A stretch of 64,000 nucleotides of DNA from Zestomonas insulae (GTDB lineage: Bacteria > Pseudomonadota > Gammaproteobacteria > Pseudomonadales > Pseudomonadaceae): the NCBI RefSeq assembly GCF_016901015.1, contig NZ_JAFEUP010000003.1, positions 744,001-808,000 on the forward strand, given 5' to 3'. Each line of letters begins with the position of its first letter. Position 1 is the stretch's first letter. Shown here one piece after another: positions 52,791-62,180 of the stretch. The translations under genes were made by a program, and so were the position numbers. Under the pieces are notes generated by a model that saw only the letters and a program-made list of their open reading frames with translations, was not told where the DNA came from and did no database searches.

Positions 52791-52926
52791 GCTCCCTCTC
52801 CCTAACCCTCTCCCAAAGGGAGAGGGGACTGGGTCAGTGGGCCGGTCAGCGCGGTGCAAGCCGGCCGGCTTCGGAAACCCCCTCTTCCCTCGGGAGAGGG
52901 AGGGGCGGCCCGCGTAGGGAGAGGGG
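52791..52926. repeat. Composite inverted repeat element, copy 2
   Basis: CCCTCTCCCTAACCCTCTCC... at the left and GGGAGAGGGAGGGGC...AGGGAGAGGGG at the right flank a core GCCGGTCAGCGCGGTGCAAG that resembles the core of the element at 29725-29842 (CCGGCCAGCGCGGCG). It lies inside the itaconate operon between the MmgE/PrpD and ict genes. Confidence 0.7.
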
Positions 52927-52978
52927 CTGAGTTTCGTTGGCAAATCGTGGTAATCGAATACTGGCGCTGGCCAACCTG

Positions 52979-53034
52979 TAGCCCGGAGTTCATCCGGGAT
53001 GAAACAACGAATTTCCCGGATGAACTCCGGGCTA
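52979..53034. repeat. Perfect 21-bp-arm REP hairpin just before ict
   Basis: The left arm begins TAGCCCGGAGTTCATCC and the right arm is its exact 21-base reverse complement, with a 14-base loop. It ends 16 bases before the ict start codon, so the folded mRNA would come close to the ribosome-binding site GGAG. The TAGCCCGGATGAACTCCGGGCTA-like unit is a known type of dispersed palindrome. Confidence 0.9.
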
Positions 53035-53050
53035 TCGAACTGGAGCTGAC

Positions 53051-54244
53051 ATGACCCAACCCCGCCCACTCGACGGCATCACTGTGATCAGCCTCGAACA
53101 CGCCATCGCCGCGCCGTTCTGCACCCGCCAGCTGGCCGACCTCGGCGCACGGGTGATCAAGGTCGAGCGTCCCGGCGTCGGCGATTTCGCGCGTGGCTAC
53201 GACGAGCGGGTGCGCGGCATGTCCTCGCATTTCGTCTGGACCAACCGTTCCAAGGAAAGCCTGGCGCTCGACCTCAAGCAGGACAACGCCTTCGCCGTGC
53301 TGGAGCAGCTGCTCGAGCGCGCCGACGTGCTGGTGCAGAACCTCGCCCCGGGCGCCGCGGCGCGCATGGGCCTGTCGTTCGAGGCGCTGCACGCGCGCTT
53401 CCCGCGCCTGGTGGTGTGCGACATCTCCGGCTACGGCGACGGCGGCCCGTACCAGGACAAGAAAGCCTACGACCTGCTGATCCAGAGCGAGAGCGGCTTC
53501 CTCTCGGTGACCGGCGGCCCGGGTGACGACCAGATGGCCAAGGCCGGCTGCTCGATCGCCGACATCTCCGCCGGCATGTACGCCTACAGCGGCATCCTCT
53601 CGGCGCTGCTGCTGCGCGAGAAAACCGGGCTGGGCAGCCGCATCGACGTGTCGATGCTGGAGAGCATGGCCGAGTGGATGAGCTTCCCGATGTACTACGC
53701 CTTCGAAGACGCCGCGCCGCCACCGCGGGCCGGCGCCGCGCACGCGACCATCTATCCGTACGGGCCGTTCCCGGTCGGTGACGGCAGCACGGTGATGCTC
53801 GCCGTGCAGAACCAGCGCGAATGGGCGGCGTTCTGCGCCAGCGTGCTGCTGCGTCCGGAGCTGTACGACGACGCGCGCTTCACCACCACCAGCCTGCGGG
53901 TGGCCAACCGCGACGCGCTGCGCGCGCTGATCGTCGAGGGCTTCTCCGGACTCAGCGCGGCGCAGGTCATCGAACGCCTGGAGCGCGCGCAGATCGGCAA
54001 CGCCCAAGTCAACGACATGCACGACCTCTGGCAGCATCCGCAGCTCAAGGCGCGCGACAGCTGGCGCGAGATCGACAGCCCGGTCGGCCGCCTGCCGGCC
54101 ATGCTGCCACCGGCGCGCAACACCGCGTTCAGCCCGCGCATGGACGCGGTGCCCGCGCTCGGTCAGCATACCGAGCAACTACTCGGCGAGCTGGGCCATT
54201 CCCCGGCCGCCATCCAGCGCCTGCGCGACAGCGGCGCGGTTTAA
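53051..54244 (+). CDS. ict: Itaconate CoA-transferase (class III)
   Basis: Ict activates itaconate to itaconyl-CoA with succinyl-CoA as usual donor. The 397-residue protein has the class III signature LDGITVISLEHAIAAPFCTRQLADLGARVIKVERP and D171 in SIADISAGMYAYSGILSALLLREKTG, the position of the catalytic aspartate. The specific name is based on co-location with ich and ccl in the order seen in the P. aeruginosa itaconate cluster. It is separated from the preceding gene by 266 bases of repeat DNA, unlike the rest of the operon. Confidence 0.85.
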   Translation: MTQPRPLDGITVISLEHAIAAPFCTRQLADLGARVIKVERPGVGDFARGYDERVRGMSSHFVWTNRSKESLALDLKQDNAFAVLEQLLERADVLVQNLAPGAAARMGLSFEALHARFPRLVVCDISGYGDGGPYQDKKAYDLLIQSESGFLSVTGGPGDDQMAKAGCSIADISAGMYAYSGILSALLLREKTGLGSRIDVSMLESMAEWMSFPMYYAFEDAAPPPRAGAAHATIYPYGPFPVGDGSTVMLAVQNQREWAAFCASVLLRPELYDDARFTTTSLRVANRDALRALIVEGFSGLSAAQVIERLERAQIGNAQVNDMHDLWQHPQLKARDSWREIDSPVGRLPAMLPPARNTAFSPRMDAVPALGQHTEQLLGELGHSPAAIQRLRDSGAV

Positions 54245-54264
54245 CGCATCAGCGAGGATTTGCC

Positions 54265-55080
54265 ATGACCCAGTTCATCCGCTCGGCCCTGTTCGTGCCC
54301 GGCAGTCGTCCGGAGCGCTTCGCCAAGGCCCTGGCGGTCGGCGCCGATGCGGTGATCGTCGATTTCGAGGACGCCGTCGAGGATGACCTCAAGGCGGCGG
54401 CGCGCACCAACCTGGCGATGTTCCTCACCGAGCATCCCGAGGCGCGCGTGTGGGTGCGCATCAACGCCGCCGGGCATGCCGAGCATGCCGCCGACCTGGC
54501 GCTGTGCCGCGAGCAGCCGGGGGTGGTCGGCGTGCTGCTGCCCAAGGCCGAGCGTGCCGCCCAGGTGTATGGCGCGGCGTCGTGCGGCAAGCCGGTGTGG
54601 CTGCTGATCGAAAGCGCGCTCGGCGTGTTGGCCCTACCGGAACTGGCCGCCTGCGCCGGGGTGCAACGACTGAGCTACGGCGCGCTGGATTTCGCCCTCG
54701 ACCTCGGCCTCAGCACCGGTACCGCGGCGGCCGAAGCGATGCTCGATCAGCTGCGCTACGCGCTGGTCGTACACTCGCGCGGCAACGACCTGCAGCCGCC
54801 GCTGGAGAGTGTCTACCCGGCCTTCAACGATGACGCCGGGCTGGCCGCGGCGACCCGCCGGGCGCGCGACATGGGCCTGGTCGGCGCGCTGTGCATCCAT
54901 CCCAAGCAGGTCGCCGTGGTGCATGCGGCGCTGGCGCCGAGTGCCGAGGAACTGGCCTGGGCGCGTCGGGTGATCGACGCCGGCGCCGATGGCGCGGCGG
55001 CCTTCTCGGTGGACGGGCAGATGGTCGACGCGCCGGTGCTCAACCGCGCGCGCCGCCTGCTGGCTGCCGCCGGCGAGTAA
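54265..55080 (+). CDS. ccl: (S)-Citramalyl-CoA lyase (CitE-like)
   Basis: Ccl cleaves citramalyl-CoA to acetyl-CoA and pyruvate, ending itaconate degradation. The 271-residue protein is a HpcH/HpaI aldolase / CitE TIM barrel: SALFVPGSRPERFAKAL (CoA phosphate-binding Arg), VIVDFEDAVEDD and LIESALGVLALPEL (magnesium-binding Glu), GALDFALDLGL and LCIHPKQVAVVHAAL. It follows ict by 20 bases. The operon ends here, 8 bases from the end of a convergent regulator gene. Confidence 0.88.
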   Translation: MTQFIRSALFVPGSRPERFAKALAVGADAVIVDFEDAVEDDLKAAARTNLAMFLTEHPEARVWVRINAAGHAEHAADLALCREQPGVVGVLLPKAERAAQVYGAASCGKPVWLLIESALGVLALPELAACAGVQRLSYGALDFALDLGLSTGTAAAEAMLDQLRYALVVHSRGNDLQPPLESVYPAFNDDAGLAAATRRARDMGLVGALCIHPKQVAVVHAALAPSAEELAWARRVIDAGADGAAAFSVDGQMVDAPVLNRARRLLAAAGE

Positions 55081-55088
55081 ACCGGCAA

Positions 55089-57815
55089 CTAGTCGAGCAA
55101 ACCGAGGTTGCGCGCAATCGCCACCGCTTCGGTGCGCCCCTGCGCGCCGAGCTTGGCGTTGATGTTGCGCAGGTGCGACTTCACGGTGAACTCCGAGAGG
55201 AACATCTTCTCGGCGATCACCCGGTTGCGATGACCTTCGGCAAGCAGGCGGATGACCTGCACCTCGCGGCTGGTGAGCAGGTCCTGCGCTTCCGCGCCGG
55301 ACGCCTCGCCGGACGTGCCGCGCGCGGCCTCGGCCGGGTTGCCCAGTTGGCCCAGCAGCTCGGCGAGAAAGCGCGGCTCGATGCCGCTCGGCACCTGCTT
55401 GCCGGGGTGCGCGGCGGCCCAGCGCTGCAGCAGTGCAGCGAGCGCCGGGCCTTCCTCGAGGAAGGTGCGGCGAAAGCCTTCGTGGCTGGCGAAGCGCAGC
55501 GCCTCGGTGAGTTCGGTGAAAGCCTCTTCCTGACGCGCCAGCCCGGCCAGCGCCAGGGCGTGCAATAGGCGCAGCTTGAGGGCGCGCCGCTGGCGCTGCT
55601 TGGCTTGCGCCAGCTCGAGCGCCGCGGCGAGCTCGCCGGCCGTTTCGGCATGGTCGCCCTGGGCGATGCGCAGGCGCCAGCCGGCGATGCTCGGCAGGTC
55701 GACGTCGGTGCCGTACAGCGACAGGCCGGGGCGTTCCCAGTCGCGCATGCCGTCGACCGTGCGCAGCGCGTGCTCGGCAACCTCCAGGCGGCCTTCGACG
55801 GTGGCCACCCGCGCGCGCTCCAGCCAGCTGCAGCACACCGCGCGGCGTGAACCGATGCGGTGGCCGGTGGCCTCCAGCTCGGCCAGGTAGCGTTGCCACT
55901 GGTCGCGCTCGCCGCGCTGCAGGCTCACGCGCGACAACAGCACATGGCTGACGATCAACTGGTCGGAGGTGCTGTTGTCGCTGGTGTAGGGCAGCACGTC
56001 GAGCAGCGCCTGCTCGGCTTCGTCGAGTTGGTCGGCCTCGTAGAGCGCCAGGGCGAGGATCGCCAGGATGGTCGGCCGGCCGCCGAGGCTTTCCCCGCCG
56101 GTGTCGTCCCAGTGCCGTTCGGCGGCGGTCTGCAGGCGGGCGAGGGCGTTGCCGAGGCGGCCCTGGACCAGGTCGATGATGCCTTCCAGGCTGCCGACCA
56201 TGCCGCGCAGGTAGGCCGAGCGGCGATAGTCCTGGCGCAGCAGGGCGCGTGACAGCAGGCTGCGCGCCTCGTCGTAGCGCTCGGTGGCGATCAGGCTGAG
56301 GGCCAGGGTATTGGTCACCACGCCGATCTGGAACAGCTCATCGGCCGGCAACCGTTCGAGCTGGCGCAGACCGGCCACGCAGCATTCCTCGACCTGCTCG
56401 GTCATCACCAGCAGCAGGCAGCGCACGGTCTCCGCCTCCAGCGCGTAGCGCGGCTCGCCGCCGGCCTCCAGGCGCTGCAGCACCGTTTCGGCGTCGGCGA
56501 AACGACGCGCCAGGACCAGCGTCCAGGCATAGGCGGCGAGCAGGCTGGGGTAGCCGTTGAGTTCGCCGGCCGGAATCTGGTCGAGCCAGCGCAGCAGCAG
56601 GCGCGAGCGGCCGGCGTCGAGCAGCGCGCCGACGTGCGCGGCGATCTGCTCGGCGGCCTCGGCGCTGATGCCGGCCTGCAGCAGGTGCTCGATGGCGCGT
56701 ACCGGGCGATCCACCGACAGGTACCAGCGCGCCGCCGCACGGTGCAGTTCGACCGCGCGGCCGGGGTGCTGACGCTGCAGGGCGTCGCCGAGGAAGCTGG
56801 CGAACAGGCTGTGGTAGCGGTACCAGCTGCGCTCGTTGTCCAGCGGGAAGACGAACAGGTTGGCCTTCTCCAGGTAGTCGATCATCGCCTGGCTGTCGTC
56901 GCGGCCGGTCACCGCGTCGCACAGCGGCGCGCAGAACTGGCCGAGCACGCTGGTTTCCAGGAGGAAGCGGCGATGCCCGTCGTCCAGGCGGGCGAGGATG
57001 TCCTCGGCCAGGTACTCGGCGAGTTCCAGGTTGGAGCCGGAGAACGAGGCGACGAACGCCGCGTGGTCGCTGCGTTCGTGCAGCGACAGGGTGGCGAGGA
57101 AGATCGCCGCCGCCCAGCCCTCGGTGCAGCGGTGCAGGGTGGCGATCTCGTTGTCGCGCAGCGGCAGCGCGTGCTTGTCGCGCAGGAACTGGGTGGCCTC
57201 GTCGAGCGAGAAGCGCAGCGCGCTGGGGCCGATCTCCACCAGCCGGCCGCGCGCGCGAATGCGCCCGAGGCCGATGTCCGGCGTGCTGCGCGAGGTGATC
57301 ACCATCAGCCCGCACGGCGGCAGCGCCTCGACCAGCTGCTGGATGAAGTTCAGCAGCTGCGGGTTCTGGATCACCTCGAACTCGTCGAGCAGCAGGGAGA
57401 ACGGGGTTTCCGTCGCGGCGATGCGTTCGAGCAGGTCGAGGCTCTGCTCGGAGAGGCTCTGCGCGCTGCCCGGGTTGGCGGCCGGTGCCGCGGGCACGCG
57501 GTCGAGGCCGGCGCTGAGGTGGCTGATGAAGCGCTGCAGGTCGTTGTCGGCGACGTCCAGATTGAGCCACACGGTGGCGCGGCCCTGGGCCTGGCAGTGC
57601 GCGTGGTACTGCTGCATCAGGGTGCTCTTGCCGAAGCCGGCGGCGGCGCGGATCAGCACCAGGCGCGCCGGACCGGCGGCGAGCATCTGCTCGAGCAGCT
57701 TGTGGCGCGCCAGATGCGTCGACGCGGCGAGCGGGGCGCTCAGCTTGGCCGGCAGGATGCGCGCGATCGGTTCGCCGTGGCTGGCATCGGTGGGGCGTGC
57801 AGTCGGTTCGTTCAT
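55089..57815 (-). CDS. MalT-like LuxR family ATPase regulator (LAL/STAND type)
   Basis: A 908-residue signal-transduction ATPase. The N-terminal NTPase has Walker A AAAGFGKST (residues 57-65) and Walker B FSLLLDEFEVI; a winged-helix and long helical TPR-like array follow (residues about 340-830), and a C-terminal LuxR helix-turn-helix ends it (DLLTSREVQVIRLLAEGHRNRVIAEKMFLSEFTVKSHLRNINAKL). Such regulators activate catabolic genes when an inducer binds the TPR part. Candidates are the convergent itaconate operon, the divergent AraC gene or the acyl-CoA dehydrogenase pair. Target not evident from sequence. Confidence 0.92.
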   Translation of the reverse strand: MNEPTARPTDASHGEPIARILPAKLSAPLAASTHLARHKLLEQMLAAGPARLVLIRAAAGFGKSTLMQQYHAHCQAQGRATVWLNLDVADNDLQRFISHLSAGLDRVPAAPAANPGSAQSLSEQSLDLLERIAATETPFSLLLDEFEVIQNPQLLNFIQQLVEALPPCGLMVITSRSTPDIGLGRIRARGRLVEIGPSALRFSLDEATQFLRDKHALPLRDNEIATLHRCTEGWAAAIFLATLSLHERSDHAAFVASFSGSNLELAEYLAEDILARLDDGHRRFLLETSVLGQFCAPLCDAVTGRDDSQAMIDYLEKANLFVFPLDNERSWYRYHSLFASFLGDALQRQHPGRAVELHRAAARWYLSVDRPVRAIEHLLQAGISAEAAEQIAAHVGALLDAGRSRLLLRWLDQIPAGELNGYPSLLAAYAWTLVLARRFADAETVLQRLEAGGEPRYALEAETVRCLLLVMTEQVEECCVAGLRQLERLPADELFQIGVVTNTLALSLIATERYDEARSLLSRALLRQDYRRSAYLRGMVGSLEGIIDLVQGRLGNALARLQTAAERHWDDTGGESLGGRPTILAILALALYEADQLDEAEQALLDVLPYTSDNSTSDQLIVSHVLLSRVSLQRGERDQWQRYLAELEATGHRIGSRRAVCCSWLERARVATVEGRLEVAEHALRTVDGMRDWERPGLSLYGTDVDLPSIAGWRLRIAQGDHAETAGELAAALELAQAKQRQRRALKLRLLHALALAGLARQEEAFTELTEALRFASHEGFRRTFLEEGPALAALLQRWAAAHPGKQVPSGIEPRFLAELLGQLGNPAEAARGTSGEASGAEAQDLLTSREVQVIRLLAEGHRNRVIAEKMFLSEFTVKSHLRNINAKLGAQGRTEAVAIARNLGLLD

Positions 57816-58049
57816 GGCAGACCGTTGGCAGGTGAAGAGGCGCGAAATGGCATGGGCGCGGTGTGGCAGACGCCTATCTTGCCACGCTCGGGCGCGCCGG
57901 GGGCGGCTTCGACCCTGCGCGAAGAGACGTGCGTGGCCAGCCTAGGCGGGGGCCGTTCAAGGTGCGCCACCCGAGCCGTGTGGCGGCGGGGTGGGCAATT
58001 GGCGGGATAATGGCGACCAGCCCCTGTCGGCCCGAGGACCCCGCCACGC

Positions 58050-59096
58050 ATGACCGCCTTCCGCCCGCCTGCGGCCGCCCGGCCGCTCGACAACAGCTAC
58101 TACCTGCCGACGCTGATGCTGGCGGTGGACGAACTGTTGGCGCGCGGCGTACCGCCGGCCACGCTCGAAGCGGCGTGCAAGCGCCCGCTGGAGGAGCTGC
58201 GCGGCGCCCTGCATGGCGTGCCGCAACTGTTCGCCCGGCGCTTCTGGACCCTGGCGCGGCAGCTCAGCGGCGAGCCGGCGATCGGCCTGCAGCTGGGTTG
58301 CGGTCAGCTGTCGCGGCGTCTCAACCCGCTGAGCTACCTGTTCGATGTGTCGCCTTCGCTGCAGCGTTGCTGCGCTCATCTGGTCGAGGTGCTGCCGGCC
58401 TTTCAGGGCCAGTTCCGTTTCGAAGCGAGCGTCGAGGCCGAGGCCTGCCGCCTGCGCCTGCTCGACTGCGGCCGCCTGCGGGCGCCGCCGGCGATGATCG
58501 ATTTCCACCTCAGCGGCCTGTGCAGCCTGCTGCGCCGCAAGCTGCTGGTGCTCGGCCAGGACCTCGGGCCGCTGCGCCTGGCCATGGGCCGCCCGGCGCC
58601 GGCGCATGCCGAGCGCTACGCGGCGGCCTGGGGGCTGGCGGTGGACTGGCAGCAGCCGCACTACGCGCTGCACATCCCGCGCAGCTTGTACGAGCGCGAG
58701 CTGAATCCCGGCGACGAGCCGCTCAGCGCCACCCTGCTCGCGCTGATCGCGCAGCAGACCGGCAGCGCGCCACCGAGCCTGCTGCAGCAGGTCTGCGATT
58801 TCATCGTCGCCCATCTCGACCAGGACCCCAGCCTGGAGGCCTTCAGCGACCGCCATTTCATCACCCCGCGCACCGTGACCCGGCGCCTGCTTGGCCAGGG
58901 CTGGCGCTATGGCGAGCTGCTCGACGAGCACCGCCGCTGCCGCGCCGAAGACCTGCTGCGCGAGCCGGCGCTGAACCAGGCGGAGATCGCCGAACAGACC
59001 GGTTACCGCGACGCGTCCAGCTTCGCGCGGGCTTTCGTGCGTTGGCACGCCTGCAGCCCCGGCGCCTGGCGCGACGCGCAGTCGGCCCACGACTAG
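58050..59096 (+). CDS. AraC family transcriptional regulator (OruR/ArgR-type)
   Basis: A 348-residue regulator. Residues about 20-210 match the arabinose-binding-like N-domain of the OruR group (LFARRFWTLARQLSGEPAIGLQLG). Residues about 240-342 form the AraC DNA-binding domain (FSDRHFITPRTVTRRLLGQGWRYGELLDEHRRCRAEDLLREPALNQAEIAEQTGYRDASSFARAFVRW). It directly precedes the acyl-CoA dehydrogenase pair on the same strand, with a 176-bp gap containing inverted repeats, and probably controls it (inference). Confidence 0.9.
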   Translation: MTAFRPPAAARPLDNSYYLPTLMLAVDELLARGVPPATLEAACKRPLEELRGALHGVPQLFARRFWTLARQLSGEPAIGLQLGCGQLSRRLNPLSYLFDVSPSLQRCCAHLVEVLPAFQGQFRFEASVEAEACRLRLLDCGRLRAPPAMIDFHLSGLCSLLRRKLLVLGQDLGPLRLAMGRPAPAHAERYAAAWGLAVDWQQPHYALHIPRSLYERELNPGDEPLSATLLALIAQQTGSAPPSLLQQVCDFIVAHLDQDPSLEAFSDRHFITPRTVTRRLLGQGWRYGELLDEHRRCRAEDLLREPALNQAEIAEQTGYRDASSFARAFVRWHACSPGAWRDAQSAHD

Positions 59097-59144
59097 CCAG
59101 TCGTCGCAGTCAGCCTTTGGTGCGACAGGTCCGCACGACAGATC

Positions 59145-59189
59145 GGCAAATCCGTACTCAAATTGGTTCTAACGAACTACAGATTTGCC
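59145..59189. promoter_or_regulatory. Nested inverted repeats upstream of acyl-CoA dehydrogenase pair
   Basis: GGCAAATC (59145-59152) and GATTTGCC (59182-59189) are exact inverted copies. Between them GTTC-TAAC-GAAC (59166-59177) forms a second inverted repeat. They lie 84-128 bases before the dehydrogenase start, in the promoter position, and could be operator sites of the AraC or LuxR-type regulator nearby. Confidence 0.5.
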
Positions 59190-59272
59190 CCCGGCGCCGG
59201 GCCGATACTCGGCACCGATCTCATAACGGCCGCGGCCCTGCTGCCGGCCGGCCGACTGTTCGAGGAGTCCCC

Positions 59273-60469
<1,197 letters not shown>

Positions 60470-60480
60470 GGGGACACGCC

Positions 60481-61620
60481 ATGGACTTCAAACTGACTGA
60501 AGAGCAGCAGATGCTGCAAGACACCGCGGCGCGTCTGGTGCGCGACGCCTACAGCTTCGAAACCCGCGAGAAACTGGCCAAGAGCGAACTGGGCTTTTCC
60601 GCCGAGTTCTGGGCGCAGCTCGGCGAGCTGGGCCTGACCGCCGTACCGTTCGGCGAGGAGGCGGGCGGCTTCGGCGGTGGCGGCGTGGAAACCATGCTGA
60701 TCATGACCGAGCTGGGCCGCGGCCTGTGCCTGGAGCCCTACCTGCACTCGGTGATCTACGCCGGAGGCCTGCTCGAACAGCTCGGCAACGCCGAGCAGCA
60801 GGCGCTGCTCGCTGATGTCGCCAGCGCCCAGCTGCAACTGGCGGTGGCCTTCGAGGAAGCGCAGAGCCACTACCACCTGAACGACGTGCAGACCCGCGCC
60901 GAGGCGGTGGCCGGCGGCTGGAAGCTGTCCGGGCGCAAGGCGGTGGTGATCGGCGGGCACAGCGCCGGCAAGATTCTGGTCAGCGCGCGCACCAGCGGCG
61001 CCGACCGCGACGAAGCGGGCATCAGTCTGTTCCTCGTCGACCCGAACAGCGCCGGCGTCAGCCGCCGCAGCTACCCGAACGTCGACGGTCCGAAGGCCTG
61101 CGACCTGTTCCTCGACGGCGTGCTGGTCGGCGCCGAGCAGCTGCTCGGCGAAGTCGGCCAGGCCCTGCCGGCGCTGCGCTACCAGCAAGGCCGGGCGATC
61201 GCCGCGCAGTGCGCCGAGGCGCTGGGCAGCATGCAGGCGGCCTGTGACCTGACGCTCGACTACCTGAAGACGCGCAAGCAGTTCGGCGTGCCGATCGGCA
61301 AGTTCCAGGCCCTGCAGCACCGCATGGTCGACATGCGCACCGAGCTGGAGCAGGCCACCTCGATGGCCATCCTCGCCGCCTGCGTGGCTGACGAGGCGGA
61401 CAGCGTCGAGCGCTCGCTGACCCTGGCCAACGCCAAGTTCATCAGCGTGCGCGCGGCGCGCTACATCGCCGAAGAGTCCATCCAGCTGCACGGCGGCATC
61501 GGCATGACCTGGGAATACGTGCTCGGCCACCACGCCAAGCGCCTGGTGATGCTCAGCCACCAGTTCGGCGATGACGACCATCACCTGCAGGCCTACAGCA
61601 AGTTGATGGACGTCGCCTGA
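60481..61620 (+). CDS. Acyl-CoA dehydrogenase, smaller partner subunit (second pair)
   Basis: A 379-residue acyl-CoA dehydrogenase-like protein: MDFKLTEEQQMLQDTAARLVRD at the N-terminus, LDYLKTRKQFGVPIGKFQALQHRMVDM (common FGxPIxxFQ motif) and SIQLHGGIGMTWEYVLGHHAKRL near the C-terminus. It probably forms a heterotetramer with the preceding product. It ends in front of a strong terminator, closing the two-gene operon. Confidence 0.9.
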   Translation: MDFKLTEEQQMLQDTAARLVRDAYSFETREKLAKSELGFSAEFWAQLGELGLTAVPFGEEAGGFGGGGVETMLIMTELGRGLCLEPYLHSVIYAGGLLEQLGNAEQQALLADVASAQLQLAVAFEEAQSHYHLNDVQTRAEAVAGGWKLSGRKAVVIGGHSAGKILVSARTSGADRDEAGISLFLVDPNSAGVSRRSYPNVDGPKACDLFLDGVLVGAEQLLGEVGQALPALRYQQGRAIAAQCAEALGSMQAACDLTLDYLKTRKQFGVPIGKFQALQHRMVDMRTELEQATSMAILAACVADEADSVERSLTLANAKFISVRAARYIAEESIQLHGGIGMTWEYVLGHHAKRLVMLSHQFGDDDHHLQAYSKLMDVA

Positions 61621-61641
61621 CGGCGCGTCGCAGTCCCATAA

Positions 61642-61667
61642 GCCCGCCGCTCAGGCGGGCTTTTTTT
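61642..61667 (+). terminator. Intrinsic terminator after second dehydrogenase pair
   Basis: GCCCGCC, loop GCTCA and GGCGGGC are followed by seven T on the plus strand, 21 bases after the stop codon. Confidence 0.94.
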
Positions 61668-61793
61668 CGTCCCGAGAAATGACCGTCTGTCGCCATTTGC
61701 TGACCGACCCTGCAGGTTTTGCTGCGCTCATTCGTCTTAGTAAATGAAGGGACATTCGCAGTGAATGCTCAGACGCCGAGAAGGAGTATTTCG

Positions 61794-62129
61794 ATGCGTG
61801 AAGCGACAGCAACCCTGCGCGCACCGCACGGCGAACGATCGCAGGCCAGACGGCTGCTGCAGGACGCGGGGCTGAGGCACAGTTTGGGGCGGCAGATGAT
61901 CATCGAGGCGCTGTGGCGCATCGCTGCCGAGCAGGACGTGGTGGGCATCTATGTGCTGCAGGACGCGCTGAGCGAGGCGGGTGCGCCGCTGTCGGTGCTC
62001 AGCATTCGCCAGGCCCTGCGGCGCCTGGAAGCAGGCGGCCTGGTGGTGCGCGATGGGGTCGACCGCTATCGGCCCGGCAGGCGCGCCAACGACGGTCATT
62101 ACCCCTGCGACGGGGTGCTGGCCGGCTGA
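61794..62129 (+). CDS. Fur-like winged-helix protein lacking the metal domain
   Basis: A 111-residue protein. Residues about 17-90 resemble the Fur N-terminal DNA-binding domain (LLQDAGLRHSLGRQMIIEALW, VLQDALSEAGAPLSVLSIRQALRRLEAGGLVV), but the following metal-binding and dimerisation domain with its His/Cys ligands is absent; the chain ends soon after RYRPGRRANDGHYPCDG. AAGGAG lies seven bases before the chosen ATG; an upstream in-frame ATG at 61719 lacks one. It may be a minimal DNA-binding regulator. Function and target unknown. Confidence 0.7.
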   Translation: MREATATLRAPHGERSQARRLLQDAGLRHSLGRQMIIEALWRIAAEQDVVGIYVLQDALSEAGAPLSVLSIRQALRRLEAGGLVVRDGVDRYRPGRRANDGHYPCDGVLAG

Positions 62130-62180
62130 ACCGGCACACCGGCGACCGCCCGGCGCCAAGGCCGGGCTGTTGCAGGGGGA

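Noticed and set aside
57863..59272. Plus-strand frame joined to the acyl-CoA dehydrogenase at 59273
   Set aside because: It overlaps the AraC gene in another frame and has biased, low-complexity composition; the dehydrogenase begins at its own ATG with GAGGAG.
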